In this document: piece by piece, positions 1 to 9,787 of the stretch
Numbering within the stretch: the first letter of the stretch is position 1
How the letters are laid out: every line of letters starts with the position of its first letter
Source: Ruminococcus flavefaciens
GTDB taxonomy: Bacteria; Bacillota; Clostridia; Oscillospirales; Ruminococcaceae
Direction of reading: 5' to 3'
Length of the DNA stretch: 64,000 bases
Assembly: GCF_900108555.1 (NCBI RefSeq)
Contig: NZ_FNWV01000006.1
Span: forward strand, 186,001 to 250,000
Notes under the pieces: generated by a model
Database searches by the model: none
What the model saw: only the letters and a program-made list of their open reading frames with translations
What the model was told of the DNA's origin: nothing
Position numbers and translations under genes: made by a program

Positions 1-764
1 CTACCACAACTACAACTACAACAAGCACAACAACTACCACCACTACAACAACTGTTCCGAGTGTAAATCTCCCGTTCCCTGACAAGGGCACACCTATGAA
101 CACTCGCGCAACAATGGTATCTGATTTCCGTACAGGAAAGGGCGGCGACTTCTTTGCATCTAACGGCTGGACAAACGATAAGCCTTTTGATTGCTGGTGG
201 TATGAGCGCAATGCAGTTATTAAGAATGGTCTCCTTGAGCTCAGCATAGACCAGAAGTGGACAGATGACAAAAATCCAAACTGGAATCCACGCTATTCGG
301 GCGGTGAGTTCCGTACAAATAACTTCTATCACTACGGCTACTATGAGACATCAATGCAGGCAATAAAGAATGATGGTGTTGTATCTTCGTTCTTCACTTA
401 TACAGGCGAGTCTGACAAGAATCCTTGGGACGAGATAGACATCGAGATCCTCGGTAAGGACACAACTAAGGTTCAGCTCAACTATTACACAAATGGTCAG
501 GGCAACCACGAAAAGATGATCGACCTCGGATTTGATGCATCACAGGAATTCCATACCTATGGATTTGACTGGCAGCCTGACCACATCACATGGTATATCG
601 ACGGAAAGCCTGTACATACAGCTACACAGAATATACCTCGTACAGCAGGCAAGATCATGATGAATGCATGGCCGGGCCTTACAGTTGATGACTGGCTCAA
701 GCCGTTCAACGGCAGAACACCTCTTGTTGCACGTTATCAGTGGGTAACATACAATAAGCAATAA
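1..764 (+). CDS. GH16 lichenase domain of a secreted multidomain enzyme (5' end outside window)
   Basis: Endo-1,3-1,4-beta-glucanase (licheninase), which cuts mixed-linkage beta-glucan outside the cell. The frame is open to the window edge (first full codon at position 3). It begins with about 17 residues of almost pure Thr, a typical Ruminococcus inter-domain linker, so the first ATG at 96 is not the start. The catalytic signature DEIDIE lies at 429-446 and is followed by LGKDTTKVQ and NYYTNG, close to Bacillus lichenases. The domain runs to the stop with no dockerin or carbohydrate-binding module after it. Known R. flavefaciens XynD has a GH11 xylanase upstream and a C-terminal GH16 lichenase across such a linker. 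A similar bifunctional enzyme is my inference here, since the upstream part is not visible. Confidence 0.93.
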   Translation, partial: TTTTTTTSTTTTTTTTTVPSVNLPFPDKGTPMNTRATMVSDFRTGKGGDFFASNGWTNDKPFDCWWYERNAVIKNGLLELSIDQKWTDDKNPNWNPRYSGGEFRTNNFYHYGYYETSMQAIKNDGVVSSFFTYTGESDKNPWDEIDIEILGKDTTKVQLNYYTNGQGNHEKMIDLGFDASQEFHTYGFDWQPDHITWYIDGKPVHTATQNIPRTAGKIMMNAWPGLTVDDWLKPFNGRTPLVARYQWVTYNKQ

Positions 765-807
765 TTGGTGAATGAAATTGTAAATTTCTTTCCATTATAC
801 ATTAGTC

Positions 808-877
808 AAGGGCGGTACATAAAGTACCGCCCTTCGGCTTTGTATGCACAAAAAGCTGCGGATAAACCGCAGCTTTT
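808..877. terminator. Two back-to-back hairpins between convergent genes
   Basis: Two perfect 11-bp stems: 808-818 pairs with 824-834, and 851-861 pairs with 867-877, each with a 5-nt loop. On the minus strand the second is followed by a U-run, which fits termination of the AraC gene. The first would end the lichenase transcript, although its T-tract is weak. Confidence 0.75.
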
Positions 878-880
878 GCA

Positions 881-1747
881 TTAATTATGGTCAGATATCT
901 TATAAAGCGTCTTGAATTCAGTAGGAGTGCAGTTCTTAGCCTTTTTGAAAGCACGATTGAATGTGGTAAGGCTTGCAAATCCTGCTCTCATAGCAACTTC
1001 TGTTACCGAAAGATTTGGATCAATGAGCAGACGCTCGGCAGCTTTTATTCGCTTGCTGTTGATATACTGGATATACGAAACGTGGTTATATTTCTTGAAA
1101 ATACGGGAGAAATGATATTTGCTGTAACCTGCGATAGAAGCGATCTTTTCGAGAGGTATCTCGTACATATAGTTCTGATTTATGTACTTCATGACCATAC
1201 CGAATTTTTTCGTATCATCGCGTCCTGTAGCGTCATTTGCGAATATATCGGCAGCCTGTGTGAGCTGATATTCTCTGACAGCAGTAAGCATTTTTATTAA
1301 GTATATGTAGATCTTGACATCTGCAAGTGAAGATTTTGAATAGTATTCGGAGTAAATATCGAGTATACTTTTGCGCGAAAGAATATACAGTTCCTTGCTG
1401 ACATCAGGTGTGATATGGAAAGCTGATGAAAAAACAGGTACTATAGCTTCAAGAGCAGGTACATCGCTGAGTATACTGTTATTGCACTGGAATATTATCC
1501 TTCGTCCTTCCTGTGCGGGCATCGAATGGAGCTCGCCGGGGGGGATAATGATTATCTCCTTTTCATTTAAATGATAATCTACGCCGCCTGATGTTACGGT
1601 GAACCCGTTATGCAAGGGGATGATGATTTCTACGGCGTTATGCCAGTGAGTAGGATATTCCTCGATTTCATCATTGTCATAAAGCATTACGAAACGCTGA
1701 TTTTCGTACTCAACAGTCTCATAATCGCCCGATAGATTTTTAATCAT
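881..1747 (-). CDS. AraC-family transcriptional regulator
   Basis: 288-residue regulator with the usual two parts. The N-terminal cupin sensor has His34 and His36 in PTHWHNAVEIIIP, and a conserved IIPPGELHSMP strand. The C-terminal double helix-turn-helix (about 182-280) contains EKIASIAGYSKYHFSRIFK and EVAMRAGFASLTTFNRAFKK. It probably binds a sugar and controls the divergent xylosidase/xylose isomerase/ABC operon that begins at 1971. The divergent arrangement supports this, but the ligand cannot be read from sequence. A GGAGG-like site lies just upstream of the ATG. Confidence 0.9.
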   Translation of the reverse strand: MIKNLSGDYETVEYENQRFVMLYDNDEIEEYPTHWHNAVEIIIPLHNGFTVTSGGVDYHLNEKEIIIIPPGELHSMPAQEGRRIIFQCNNSILSDVPALEAIVPVFSSAFHITPDVSKELYILSRKSILDIYSEYYSKSSLADVKIYIYLIKMLTAVREYQLTQAADIFANDATGRDDTKKFGMVMKYINQNYMYEIPLEKIASIAGYSKYHFSRIFKKYNHVSYIQYINSKRIKAAERLLIDPNLSVTEVAMRAGFASLTTFNRAFKKAKNCTPTEFKTLYKISDHN

Positions 1748-1934
1748 GATTAGCCTCCTTGACCAAAAATTGTTGTGAATTATATGTCAATGTTCATAAT
1801 TTCCCGTGGTTTCTATAGCAATTATACACCATTACGATAATATTTGTAAAGGGGATTTAAAGAATTTGTGCAATCTTAGCAATTCTTGATTAAACAGCCG
1901 CAATAATTGATTAGTATAAATTGACGGAGTGTTA

Positions 1935-1940
1935 TATAAT
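1935..1940 (+). promoter_or_regulatory. -10 element of the glycan operon, likely activator-dependent
   Basis: A consensus TATAAT lies 31 bp before the ATG at 1971. No -35 hexamer sits 16-18 bp upstream; the TTGACG at 1921 is only 8 bp away. A good -10 without a -35 fits an AraC-activated promoter. Sites reading TAGCAAT(T/A) occur at 1816, 1877 and 1940. Confidence 0.5.
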
Positions 1941-1970
1941 AGCAATAGAGCAAACGAAAGGTGATGTGTA

Positions 1971-2861
1971 ATGTCAATAAAATGCTACGAAACTGATTAT
2001 AAAAACTATGGAAAGTGTCTGTGCCTTGATAATGGCGAAATAAAGCTTATCGCTACTATTGAAGTAGGTCCGAGAATAGTTTTTTTCGGTTTTACCGACG
2101 GGGAAAACGTTCTGTTTGAGGACGTTGACAGGAATTTCTATGAGATAAACAACGGCTACGGCGTATGGTATGCATACGGCGGACACAGATTATGGAGTGC
2201 TCCGGAAGTCATGCCTGAAACTTATCTCCCTGACAATTCAAAAGTCGAAGCAATTTTTGATAATGGCACACTCACTCTTACGCCTCCGAAAACTGTATTT
2301 GGCAAGCAGTTCCAATTGATCATTAAGATGGACGAAAGCAACTCGGTAACCATTGAAAACAAGATCACTAATTGCTCTGATAAGCCTGCGGAGTTTGCGC
2401 CTTGGTCCGTAACAGGACTTGCGGTGGGCGGAACCGAGATCATTCCTCTTTGCAGAGATGACAAAGGTTTCCTGCCAAACAGAACTATGTCGCTGTGGAG
2501 CTATTCAGATGTAAAAGACGAAAGATTCACACTAACCGATAAGTACGTTCTGCTTAAACAGGATCCCAAGATCAAGAAACCTTTCAAGGCTGGTTTTAAT
2601 GTTACGGGAAAGCAGATATTGTATATAAATGGAAAGAACATTTTCAGAATGTGCTTCGATGAGTATACTAAGACAGAATATCCTGATTTTTGCTGTAACT
2701 TTGAAACTTACACAAACGCCATTTTCCTTGAATGTGAGCTCCTCGGCGAGCTGAGAGCTTATCAGCCCGGTGAGACAGCATCAATAACGGAAAAATGGGA
2801 GCTCAGTACGACCGACTGGGCAACAGAAAAGGTCATAGAGGAATTTGTAAGTAAAATTTGA
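1971..2861 (+). CDS. DUF4380 / galactose-mutarotase-like protein
   Basis: 296 residues, no signal peptide. The pattern GPRIVFFGF near residue 31, GGHRLWSAPE near 70 and a C-terminal GETASITEKWEL resembles the DUF4380 family of the beta-sandwich galactose-mutarotase-like fold. Its biochemical role is not established. As first gene of a xylosidase/xylose isomerase/sugar importer operon, a role in sugar epimer interconversion or sensing is plausible but inferred. The ribosome site AAAGGTGAT precedes the ATG. The next gene follows after 21 bp. Confidence 0.72.
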   Translation: MSIKCYETDYKNYGKCLCLDNGEIKLIATIEVGPRIVFFGFTDGENVLFEDVDRNFYEINNGYGVWYAYGGHRLWSAPEVMPETYLPDNSKVEAIFDNGTLTLTPPKTVFGKQFQLIIKMDESNSVTIENKITNCSDKPAEFAPWSVTGLAVGGTEIIPLCRDDKGFLPNRTMSLWSYSDVKDERFTLTDKYVLLKQDPKIKKPFKAGFNVTGKQILYINGKNIFRMCFDEYTKTEYPDFCCNFETYTNAIFLECELLGELRAYQPGETASITEKWELSTTDWATEKVIEEFVSKI

Positions 2862-2882
2862 TTGATTGAAAGGGGAATGCTT

Positions 2883-4961
2883 ATGGAAAAGTACAGGGAC
2901 GAAGCATTGTCCGCACTTGAGAGAGCCGAAGATCTTACAGACAGATTGTCAGTAGAGGAACAGGCAGAGCAGCTCAAGTATGACGCTCCAAGCGTGGAGA
3001 GACTGGGGATACCTGCTTACAACTGGTGGAGCGAAGGACTTCACGGTGTAGCAAGAGCAGGAACAGCTACTATGTTCCCACAGACTATAGGTCTTGCGGC
3101 AATGTTTGATGATGAAGCTGTACAGAAGGCCGGAGAAATAACTTCTGTTGAAGCACGAGCAAAGTATAATGAATATTCCGCTCACGAAGATCGTGACATA
3201 TACAAAGGACTCACGCTCTGGTCGCCGAATATCAATATATTCCGCGATCCGAGATGGGGAAGAGGTCAGGAGACCTACGGAGAAGATCCGTTCCTTACAA
3301 CTCGTCTGGGAGTTGCTTATACAAAGGGACTTCAGGGCGACGGAAAGGTCCTCAGAGTAGCTGCCTGTGCAAAGCATTTTGCAGTACACAGCGGTCCTGA
3401 GGCTACAAGACATGAGTTTGACGCAAAGTCGAACATGAAGGATATGACAGAAACCTATACAGCAGCTTTTGAAGCTCTCGTAAAAGAGGCTAAGGTAGAA
3501 AGTGTCATGGGCGCTTACAACCGTGTAAACGGTGAGCCTGCCTGTGCAAGCAAGTTCCTTATGGGCAAGCTTGACGAATGGGGCTTTGACGGACACTTCG
3601 TATCAGACTGCTGGGCAATAAGAGATTTCCACACAAATCACGGTGTGACAAAGACCGCTCCCGAGTCTGCTGCACTGGCATTAAAGACAGGCTGTAATCT
3701 CAACTGCGGTAATACATATCTCCACCTTCTCAGTGCTTTCAATGAAGGACTTATAAATGAGAATGATCTCAGAGAGTCCTGCGTAAAGCTTATGAGAACA
3801 AGAGTAAGACTTGGTATGTTTGACAAGTCTACAGAATACGATGATCTTGATTACGATATCGTATCCTGTGACGAGCACAAGGCGTTCTCGCTTAAATGTT
3901 CGGAACGTTCAATGGTGCTCCTGAAAAACAATGGTATTTTGCCGCTGGACGGCAGCAAATACAAGACTATCGGAGTTATCGGACCTAATGCCGACAGCGT
4001 TCCCGCACTTGAGGGCAACTACAACGGCAGAGCTGATGAATACATCACATTCCTTGATGGAATCCGTGAAGCATTCGACGGCAGAGTTCTTTTCTCCGAG
4101 GGAAGCCACCTCTACAAGGACAGATGCATGGCTCTCGCTCTCCCCGACGACAGACTCGCCGAGGCTGAGATAATCGCAGAACACTCAGATGTAGTCGTTC
4201 TTTGCGTAGGTCTTGATGCAACTATCGAAGGTGAAGAGGGAGATACAGGAAACGAATTCTCCTCAGGCGACAAGATCGACCTCAGACTTCCCGAGTCACA
4301 GAGAAAGCTTGTTAAGACGGTAATGGCTGTAGGAAAGCCCGTCATCATAGTAACTGCCGCAGGCAGTGCGATAAATGTGGAAGCCGACTGCGACGCGCTC
4401 ATTCATGCGTGGTATCCCGGTCAGCTTGGAGGAAGAGCACTTGCGAATATACTTTTCGGCAAGGTATCACCTTCGGGTAAACTTCCCGTTACATTCTATG
4501 AGGACGCTTCAAAGCTGCCCGATTTCTCGGATTACAGCATGAAGGACCGTACTTACAGATATGCCAAGGATAATATACTTTATCCTTTCGGCTTCGGACT
4601 TACTTACTCCGAAACAGAATGTTCGGAGCTGTCCTTTAAAGACGGCGTAGCTTCTGTAAAGATCACGAATACAGGCAGCCGTGCAACAGAGGACGTTGTC
4701 CAGTTTTATATTAAAGGTTATTCGGAGAACGCAGTTCCCAACCATAGTCTTTGCGGTTTCAAGAGGGTTGCTCTTGAAGTTGGCGAGAGCAAGACCGTAC
4801 AGGTCACTCTCCCCGAAAGAGCCTTCATGGCTGTAAACGACAATGGAGAATGGATAAAGGAAGGCAGCGAATTCACCCTCTACGCAGGAACATCGCAGCC
4901 CGACCGTTTAAGTGAAGAGCTTAACGGAAAGAAATGCACTACTCTGAAAATAAATGTCTAA
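2883..4961 (+). CDS. GH3 beta-xylosidase / beta-glucosidase, cytoplasmic
   Basis: 692-residue family 3 glycoside hydrolase. It shows [33 protein letters not shown] and [10 protein letters not shown] of the TIM-barrel domain, and nucleophile Asp242 in HFVSDCWAI. The second (alpha/beta sandwich) domain and a C-terminal fibronectin-III-like domain ([11 protein letters not shown]) follow. The sequence most resembles xylan 1,4-beta-xylosidases, and the next gene is xylose isomerase. There is no signal peptide, so it probably hydrolyses imported xylo-oligosaccharides. The frame is open from TTG 2862, but the ribosome site AAAGGGG fits ATG 2883 with 7-nt spacing, so that start was chosen. It overlaps the start region of xylA. 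Confidence 0.92.
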   Translation: MEKYRDEALSALERAEDLTDRLSVEEQAEQLKYDAPSVERLGIPAYNWWSEGLHGVARAGTATMFPQTIGLAAMFDDEAVQKAGEITSVEARAKYNEYSAHEDRDIYKGLTLWSPNINIFRDPRWGRGQETYGEDPFLTTRLGVAYTKGLQGDGKVLRVAACAKHFAVHSGPEATRHEFDAKSNMKDMTETYTAAFEALVKEAKVESVMGAYNRVNGEPACASKFLMGKLDEWGFDGHFVSDCWAIRDFHTNHGVTKTAPESAALALKTGCNLNCGNTYLHLLSAFNEGLINENDLRESCVKLMRTRVRLGMFDKSTEYDDLDYDIVSCDEHKAFSLKCSERSMVLLKNNGILPLDGSKYKTIGVIGPNADSVPALEGNYNGRADEYITFLDGIREAFDGRVLFSEGSHLYKDRCMALALPDDRLAEAEIIAEHSDVVVLCVGLDATIEGEEGDTGNEFSSGDKIDLRLPESQRKLVKTVMAVGKPVIIVTAAGSAINVEADCDALIHAWYPGQLGGRALANILFGKVSPSGKLPVTFYEDASKLPDFSDYSMKDRTYRYAKDNILYPFGFGLTYSETECSELSFKDGVASVKITNTGSRATEDVVQFYIKGYSENAVPNHSLCGFKRVALEVGESKTVQVTLPERAFMAVNDNGEWIKEGSEFTLYAGTSQPDRLSEELNGKKCTTLKINV

Positions 4962-4972
4962 TGGAGGATAAA

Positions 4973-6286
4973 ATGGAATTTTTCAAGAATATCGGTAAGA
5001 TCGAGTATAAGGGCAAGGACAGTACAGACCCTCTCTCATTCAAGTACTACAATCCCGATGAGATCATCAATGGCAAGAAGATGCGCGACCACCTCAAGTT
5101 TGCTCTTTCATGGTGGCACACAATGGGCGGCGACGGAACAGATATGTTCGGCTGCGGCACAACAGACAAGTCATGGGGACAGGCTGATCCTGCTGCAAGA
5201 GCTAAGGCTAAGGTAGATGCAGCTAAGGAGATCATGGATAAGCTTTCAATTGATTACTACTGCTTCCACGATCGTGACCTTTCTCCTGAGTACGGCAGCT
5301 TAAAGGAAACAAATGCACAGCTCGATATCGTTACAGATTATATGAAGTCTGTAATGGGCGACAAGAAGTGCCTCTGGGGTACAGCTAAGTGCTTCGATCA
5401 CCCAAGATTTATGCACGGTGCAGGTACTTCACCATCAGCTGACGTATTCGCATTCTCAGCAGCACAGATAAAGAAGGCTCTTGAGTCTACAGTAAAGCTC
5501 GGCGGTAACGGATATGTATTCTGGGGCGGCCGTGAAGGTTATGAAACACTTCTCAACACTGATATGGGTCTTGAACTCGACAATATGGCTCGTCTTATGA
5601 AGATGGCAGTTGAGTACGGACGTTCGATCGGTTTCAATGGGGATTTCTACATCGAGCCAAAGCCAAAGGAGCCTACAAAGCACCAGTATGACTTTGATAC
5701 AGCTACTGTTCTGGGCTTCCTCAGAAAGTACGGTCTTGATAAGGATTTCAAGATGAACATCGAAGCTAACCACGCTACACTTGCTCAGCACACATTCCAG
5801 CATGAGCTCCGTGTATCAAGAGACAACGGAGTATTCGGTTCTATCGACGCTAACCAGGGCGATCCGCTCCTCGGCTGGGATACAGACCAGTTCCCGACAA
5901 ACATCTACGACACAACAATGTGTATGTACGAAGTTATCAAGGCTGGCGGCTTCACAAACGGCGGTCTCAACTTTGACGCTAAGGCTCGCAGAGGCAGCTT
6001 CACACCTGAGGATATCTTCTACAGCTATATCGCTGGTATGGACGCATTCGCACTCGGCTTCAGAGCAGCTCTCAAGCTCATCGAGGACGGACGTATCGAC
6101 AAGTTTGTTGAGGACAGATATTCTTCATGGAAGTCAGGTATCGGTGCAGACATCATTGCAGGCAAGGCTGATTTCGCATCACTTGAAAAGTATGCTCTCG
6201 AAAAGGGAGAGGTTACAGCTTCACTCTCAAGCGGCAGACAGGAAATGCTTGAGTCTATCGTTAATAATGTTCTTTTCAGTCTGTAA
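4973..6286 (+). CDS. xylA: Xylose isomerase
   Basis: 437 residues, the usual length for class II xylose isomerases. It converts D-xylose to D-xylulose with two divalent metal ions. Visible motifs: catalytic His99 in [41 protein letters not shown], and metal-site residues in [12 protein letters not shown] and [17 protein letters not shown]. ATGs at 4934 and 4961 are in frame, but GGAGG at 4963-4967 lies 5 nt before ATG 4973, which also matches the family N-terminus ([10 protein letters not shown]). Xylulokinase is not in the window. Confidence 0.97.
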   Translation: MEFFKNIGKIEYKGKDSTDPLSFKYYNPDEIINGKKMRDHLKFALSWWHTMGGDGTDMFGCGTTDKSWGQADPAARAKAKVDAAKEIMDKLSIDYYCFHDRDLSPEYGSLKETNAQLDIVTDYMKSVMGDKKCLWGTAKCFDHPRFMHGAGTSPSADVFAFSAAQIKKALESTVKLGGNGYVFWGGREGYETLLNTDMGLELDNMARLMKMAVEYGRSIGFNGDFYIEPKPKEPTKHQYDFDTATVLGFLRKYGLDKDFKMNIEANHATLAQHTFQHELRVSRDNGVFGSIDANQGDPLLGWDTDQFPTNIYDTTMCMYEVIKAGGFTNGGLNFDAKARRGSFTPEDIFYSYIAGMDAFALGFRAALKLIEDGRIDKFVEDRYSSWKSGIGADIIAGKADFASLEKYALEKGEVTASLSSGRQEMLESIVNNVLFSL

Positions 6287-6333
6287 GACTGAACAATATT
6301 AAAAAACATTTTTTTATTTGGAGGTCAAGAAAA

Positions 6334-7719
6334 ATGAAAAAAGCAAGAGTATTATCGGTCATTTCAGCACTCGCTCTTCTCGCTTCTTCAGCTATGGTAA
6401 GCTGTGGTAAGGAGAAAGAAAGCTCAAGCGGCGGCACAACAACCAAGGAGGGTAAGACAGTCATCAAGCTCATGTCCTTTACTAAGGAAGTTATCAACAT
6501 GACAAAGATGTACTTCGATACACACCCTGAATTCGCTGAAAAGTATGAGTTAAAGGTTACAGAGATCCCGACAACTGAAGGACAGTATCAGCCATCTCTC
6601 GACCAGGCTCTCAGCGGCGGCGGTGATGACGCTCCTGACTTCTACTGTGCAGAGGCTGCTTTCGTTCTGAAGTATACAAAGGGCGATGCTGCTGGATTTG
6701 CTTGCCCATACGAGGATCTTGGTATCGACGTTGAGAACAAGATCAAGGAAGCTGATATCGCTCCTTACTCAGTAGAGATCGGCAGAAACCCTGAGGGTAA
6801 GGTAGTTGGTCTTGGTTACCAGGCTACAGGTGGTGCATTCATCTACAGACGTTCAGTAGCTAAGGATGCATTCGGTACAGACGATGTTGCAGAAGTAGAG
6901 AAGCAGATCGGTGCAGGTTCAGGCGACTGGGATCAGTTCTTCAAGTGCGCTGAGGACCTCAAGAAGAAGAATATCGCTATCATCTCCGGTGACGGTGACC
7001 TCTGGCACGCAGTTGAGAACAGCTCAGATACAGGTTGGGTTGTTAACGGTGCTCTTAATATCGATCCTAAGCGTGAAGCATTCCTTGACCTTTCTAAGAA
7101 GCTCAAGGATAACGGATACCACAACGATACTCAGGACTGGCAGGACGGCTGGTTCGCAGATATGAAGGGCGAAGGTGAAAAGCCTGTTCTCGGCTTCTTC
7201 GGTCCTGCATGGCTCATCAACTACTCACTGAAGGATAACTGCGGCGGTACAAAGGTCGGCGAAGGTACATACGGCGACTGGGCAGTTTGCCAGCCACCTG
7301 TAGGCTTCTTCTGGGGCGGTACATGGCTCATTGCTAACAAGGATTCAAAGAACAAGGATGCTGTTGGTAAGATCATTGAGTGGGTAACTCTCGATACATC
7401 TGAGGACGGTCTCCAGTACAAGTGGGCTAACGGTACATTTGATCCTTCTAACCCAACTAAGGACGTTGTAGCTTCAAATGTTGTTATGGCTAAGTCTGAC
7501 GGTAAGGTTGATATCCTTGGCGGTCAGGATATGTTTGAAGTATATCAGAAGGCTAACGCATTCGCTAAGGGCGATAACCTCACTCAGTACGATGAGGGTA
7601 TCAACAGTGCTTGGCGTGATCAGGTTCGTCAGTACACAGGCGGAGCTAAGTCAAGAGATGCAGCTATCAAGGACTTCAAGCAGGCTGTAGGCGATACATT
7701 TGAAATTAAAGTAAACTAA
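6334..7719 (+). CDS. Sugar ABC transporter substrate-binding lipoprotein
   Basis: 461 residues. A lipoprotein signal peptide ends at Cys24 (AMVSC), followed by a Ser/Gly-rich tether and a family 1 extracellular solute-binding fold. Trp-rich stretches (ENSSDTGWVVNGALN, FFGPAWLINY, FFWGGTWLIANKDSKN) suit sugar stacking. It would capture an oligosaccharide, probably xylo-oligosaccharide given its neighbours, and deliver it to the two permeases downstream. GGAGG at 6320-6324 precedes the ATG. A strong hairpin after the gene may keep its message more abundant than that of the permeases, as is common for such genes. Confidence 0.92.
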   Translation: MKKARVLSVISALALLASSAMVSCGKEKESSSGGTTTKEGKTVIKLMSFTKEVINMTKMYFDTHPEFAEKYELKVTEIPTTEGQYQPSLDQALSGGGDDAPDFYCAEAAFVLKYTKGDAAGFACPYEDLGIDVENKIKEADIAPYSVEIGRNPEGKVVGLGYQATGGAFIYRRSVAKDAFGTDDVAEVEKQIGAGSGDWDQFFKCAEDLKKKNIAIISGDGDLWHAVENSSDTGWVVNGALNIDPKREAFLDLSKKLKDNGYHNDTQDWQDGWFADMKGEGEKPVLGFFGPAWLINYSLKDNCGGTKVGEGTYGDWAVCQPPVGFFWGGTWLIANKDSKNKDAVGKIIEWVTLDTSEDGLQYKWANGTFDPSNPTKDVVASNVVMAKSDGKVDILGGQDMFEVYQKANAFAKGDNLTQYDEGINSAWRDQVRQYTGGAKSRDAAIKDFKQAVGDTFEIKVN

Positions 7720-7728
7720 TATTTCCCC

Positions 7729-7762
7729 TATAAGCAGTACCGCTTCTGCGGTACTGCTTATA
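7729..7762 (+). terminator. Intra-operon stem-loop after the binding-protein gene
   Basis: A perfect 15-bp stem (7729-7743 with 7748-7762) and a TTCT loop. No T-run follows, only AAATAAAAA and then the next ribosome site. It is better explained as an mRNA 3' stabiliser or partial terminator than as a full stop. Confidence 0.6.
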
Positions 7763-7784
7763 AATAAAAAGGAGGTTTGCGGCT

Positions 7785-8777
7785 TTGAAAACGAAGCTCA
7801 AGGGTATTAGTTATTCAAAATACGGATATCTCTTTAGTATTCCTTTTGTTGTTGCATTTTTGATTTTTACGCTGTATCCTACTATATTTACAGCGACTCT
7901 CGGTTTTACTGATCGTAAAGGACTTATACAGGAAAGTTATCATTTCTTGACAACTGATATTTTCCGTAACTTTAAGGACGTATTAGAAAATGAATCCTTT
8001 AAACAATCTCTGAAGAATACGATCCTTATCTGGGTAATGAACTTTATTCCCCAGATAACCATTGCACTTCTGCTGACTGCCTGGTTTACCTCGCACAGTA
8101 ATGAGATCAAAGGTAAAGGTTTCTTTAAAGTAGTTTTCTATATGCCGAACATCATTACAGCTGCAACAGTTGCGATTCTGTTTAAAGCAATTTTCAGCTA
8201 TCCAAAGGGACCTATGAACGATCTTCTCGTAACATCAGGCCTTCTGGATAAAGAATTTTTCTTTACTAACAGCCGTACAGCGGCAAGACTTATTGTTGCC
8301 TTCATCCAGTTCTGGACATGGTACGGAAATACTATGATCGTACTTGTTTCGGGCGTACTTGGTATCAGCCCTGACATTTACGAAGCAGCAGAGATCGACG
8401 GAGCGAACGGTGTTCAGACCTTCTTCCGTATTACGATACCTAACTTAAAGACAGTTTTATTGTATACACTTGTAACAAGCCTTGTAGGTGGTTTGAATAT
8501 GTACGACATACCTAAGGTATTCCTTGACGGTGGTCCTGACAGTGCAACACTTACGACCAGTGTATTCATTTATAAACAGGCATTTGCAGGAAGCTATATC
8601 TATAACAGAGCAGCGGCTGCAAGTATGCTCATGTGGCTTGTAATTGTTATCTGCTCGGCACTATTGTTCTACGTAATGCGCGATAAGGAAGAGATAAAGC
8701 TGAATAAGCAGATCAAAAAAGCAAAGAAAGAGGCCAGAATGGCTGCGAAGGGAGGAGTAAACGAATGGCGTCTGTAA
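7785..8777 (+). CDS. Sugar ABC transporter permease (MalF/UgpA type)
   Basis: 330-residue inner-membrane permease with six predicted membrane segments. The EAA loop that docks the ATPase reads EAAEIDGANGVQTFFRITIP. The start is TTG 7785, set by GGAGG at 7771-7775; no ATG in frame lies nearer. It pairs with the next gene, whose ATG overlaps its last codons. The C-terminus is a Lys/Arg-rich cytoplasmic tail. No ATP-binding subunit is encoded in the locus, so a shared MsmX-type ATPase elsewhere is likely needed. Confidence 0.92.
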   Translation: MKTKLKGISYSKYGYLFSIPFVVAFLIFTLYPTIFTATLGFTDRKGLIQESYHFLTTDIFRNFKDVLENESFKQSLKNTILIWVMNFIPQITIALLLTAWFTSHSNEIKGKGFFKVVFYMPNIITAATVAILFKAIFSYPKGPMNDLLVTSGLLDKEFFFTNSRTAARLIVAFIQFWTWYGNTMIVLVSGVLGISPDIYEAAEIDGANGVQTFFRITIPNLKTVLLYTLVTSLVGGLNMYDIPKVFLDGGPDSATLTTSVFIYKQAFAGSYIYNRAAAASMLMWLVIVICSALLFYVMRDKEEIKLNKQIKKAKKEARMAAKGGVNEWRL

Positions 8778-9622
8778 CAGGTGTTAACGCAAAAAACGTT
8801 ACATTTAAGACTTGTGCTTACATTTTCTGTGGTCTCCTTACTATAATGAGCCTTCTGCCTTTCATAATCATGATAGTAAATGCAACAAGAAGTACTCCTC
8901 AGATCCAGAGCCACGCTCTGTCGCTGATACCTTCAAAGTTCCTCTTTAAAAACTATGCTTGCTTTGCAGGAAGAGACTTTAGACCATTTCTTGGTTTTAA
9001 AAACTCTCTTATAATCTCATGCGGTTCCACATTATGTACTATCTATTTCTCAACTATGACAGCCTTTGCACTTGTTGCATATGACTGGAAACTCAGGAAA
9101 CCATTCTTTACAGTTATTATGGCTGTACTTATGATACCTGCACAGGTAACATCTATCGGTTTCTATCAGTTCATGCATAACATTGGCTGGCTCAACAGCT
9201 TTCTCCCACTTATACTTCCTTCTATCGCAGCACCTACAGTTGTGTTCTTTATGAGGCAGTATATGATCCCTTCACTTCCTATGGAAATTCTTCAGTCAGC
9301 AAGAATTGACGGCGCAGGTGAGTTCAGGATCTTTAACCAGATAGTTCTCCCGATGATGAAGCCTGCTATGGCTACACAGGCAATATTCGCATTCGTTGCC
9401 TCATGGAACCAGCTGTTCCTGCCACAGGTACTTCTTTCATCAGATAAGGATAAGTATACAATGCCTATGATGGTAAGTCTCCTTAACGGTGACTCATACA
9501 AGACCGAAATGGGTGCTGTATATCTTGGACTTCTTCTTACAGTCATTCCGCTCCTTGTTGTATACTTCCTGCTTTCAAAACACATCATCGCAGGTGTTGC
9601 ACTTGGCGGCGTTAAGGGATGA
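8765..9622 (+). CDS. Sugar ABC transporter permease (MalG/UgpE type)
   Basis: 285 residues with six predicted membrane segments. The EAA-type loop reads QSARIDGAGEFRIFNQIVLP. It is partner to the upstream permease, overlapping it by 13 bp, with GGAGG just before the ATG. The end of the operon is marked by the terminator at 9663. Confidence 0.92.
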   Translation: MASVTGVNAKNVTFKTCAYIFCGLLTIMSLLPFIIMIVNATRSTPQIQSHALSLIPSKFLFKNYACFAGRDFRPFLGFKNSLIISCGSTLCTIYFSTMTAFALVAYDWKLRKPFFTVIMAVLMIPAQVTSIGFYQFMHNIGWLNSFLPLILPSIAAPTVVFFMRQYMIPSLPMEILQSARIDGAGEFRIFNQIVLPMMKPAMATQAIFAFVASWNQLFLPQVLLSSDKDKYTMPMMVSLLNGDSYKTEMGAVYLGLLLTVIPLLVVYFLLSKHIIAGVALGGVKG

Positions 9623-9662
9623 TGTATTCTTCAAGTTATCACATTTTTCTTTCTTAAATCTT

Positions 9663-9700
9663 AGAGGGCTGATCCGCAAGGAGCAGTCCTCTTTGTTTTT
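9663..9700 (+). terminator. Rho-independent terminator of the sugar operon
   Basis: Stem 9663-9675 with 9680-9692 (one mismatch, one G-U), GCAA tetraloop, then TTTGTTTTT. Confidence 0.85.
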
Positions 9701-9722
9701 GCAGATATTATTCGCTCAGACC

Positions 9723-9751
9723 TTGCATTTATATGAAAAACGTGGTATAAT
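9723..9751 (+). promoter_or_regulatory. Sigma-A promoter of fhs
   Basis: -35 TTGCAT at 9723-9728, 17-bp spacer, -10 TATAAT at 9746-9751 with a TGG extended -10. Confidence 0.8.
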
Positions 9752-9787
9752 AATTCTATTAATACAATGACACGGAGGAACACTATA

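Noticed and set aside
887..1300. 137-codon plus-strand open frame opposite the AraC gene
   Set aside because: Antisense to clear AraC motifs, no ribosome site and no recognisable protein features.
2949..3596. 215-codon minus-strand open frame opposite the GH3 gene
   Set aside because: Lies entirely within the conserved GH3 catalytic domain; Cys/Ser-rich translation typical of an antisense shadow.
5781..6302. 173-codon frame overlapping the end of xylA
   Set aside because: Alternate frame of xylA, Ser/Thr-rich with no domain and no ribosome site.
9623..9787. Tetrahydrofolate riboswitch before fhs
   Set aside because: The short gap is fully used by a terminator and a promoter; the leader after the -10 is too short for an aptamer.
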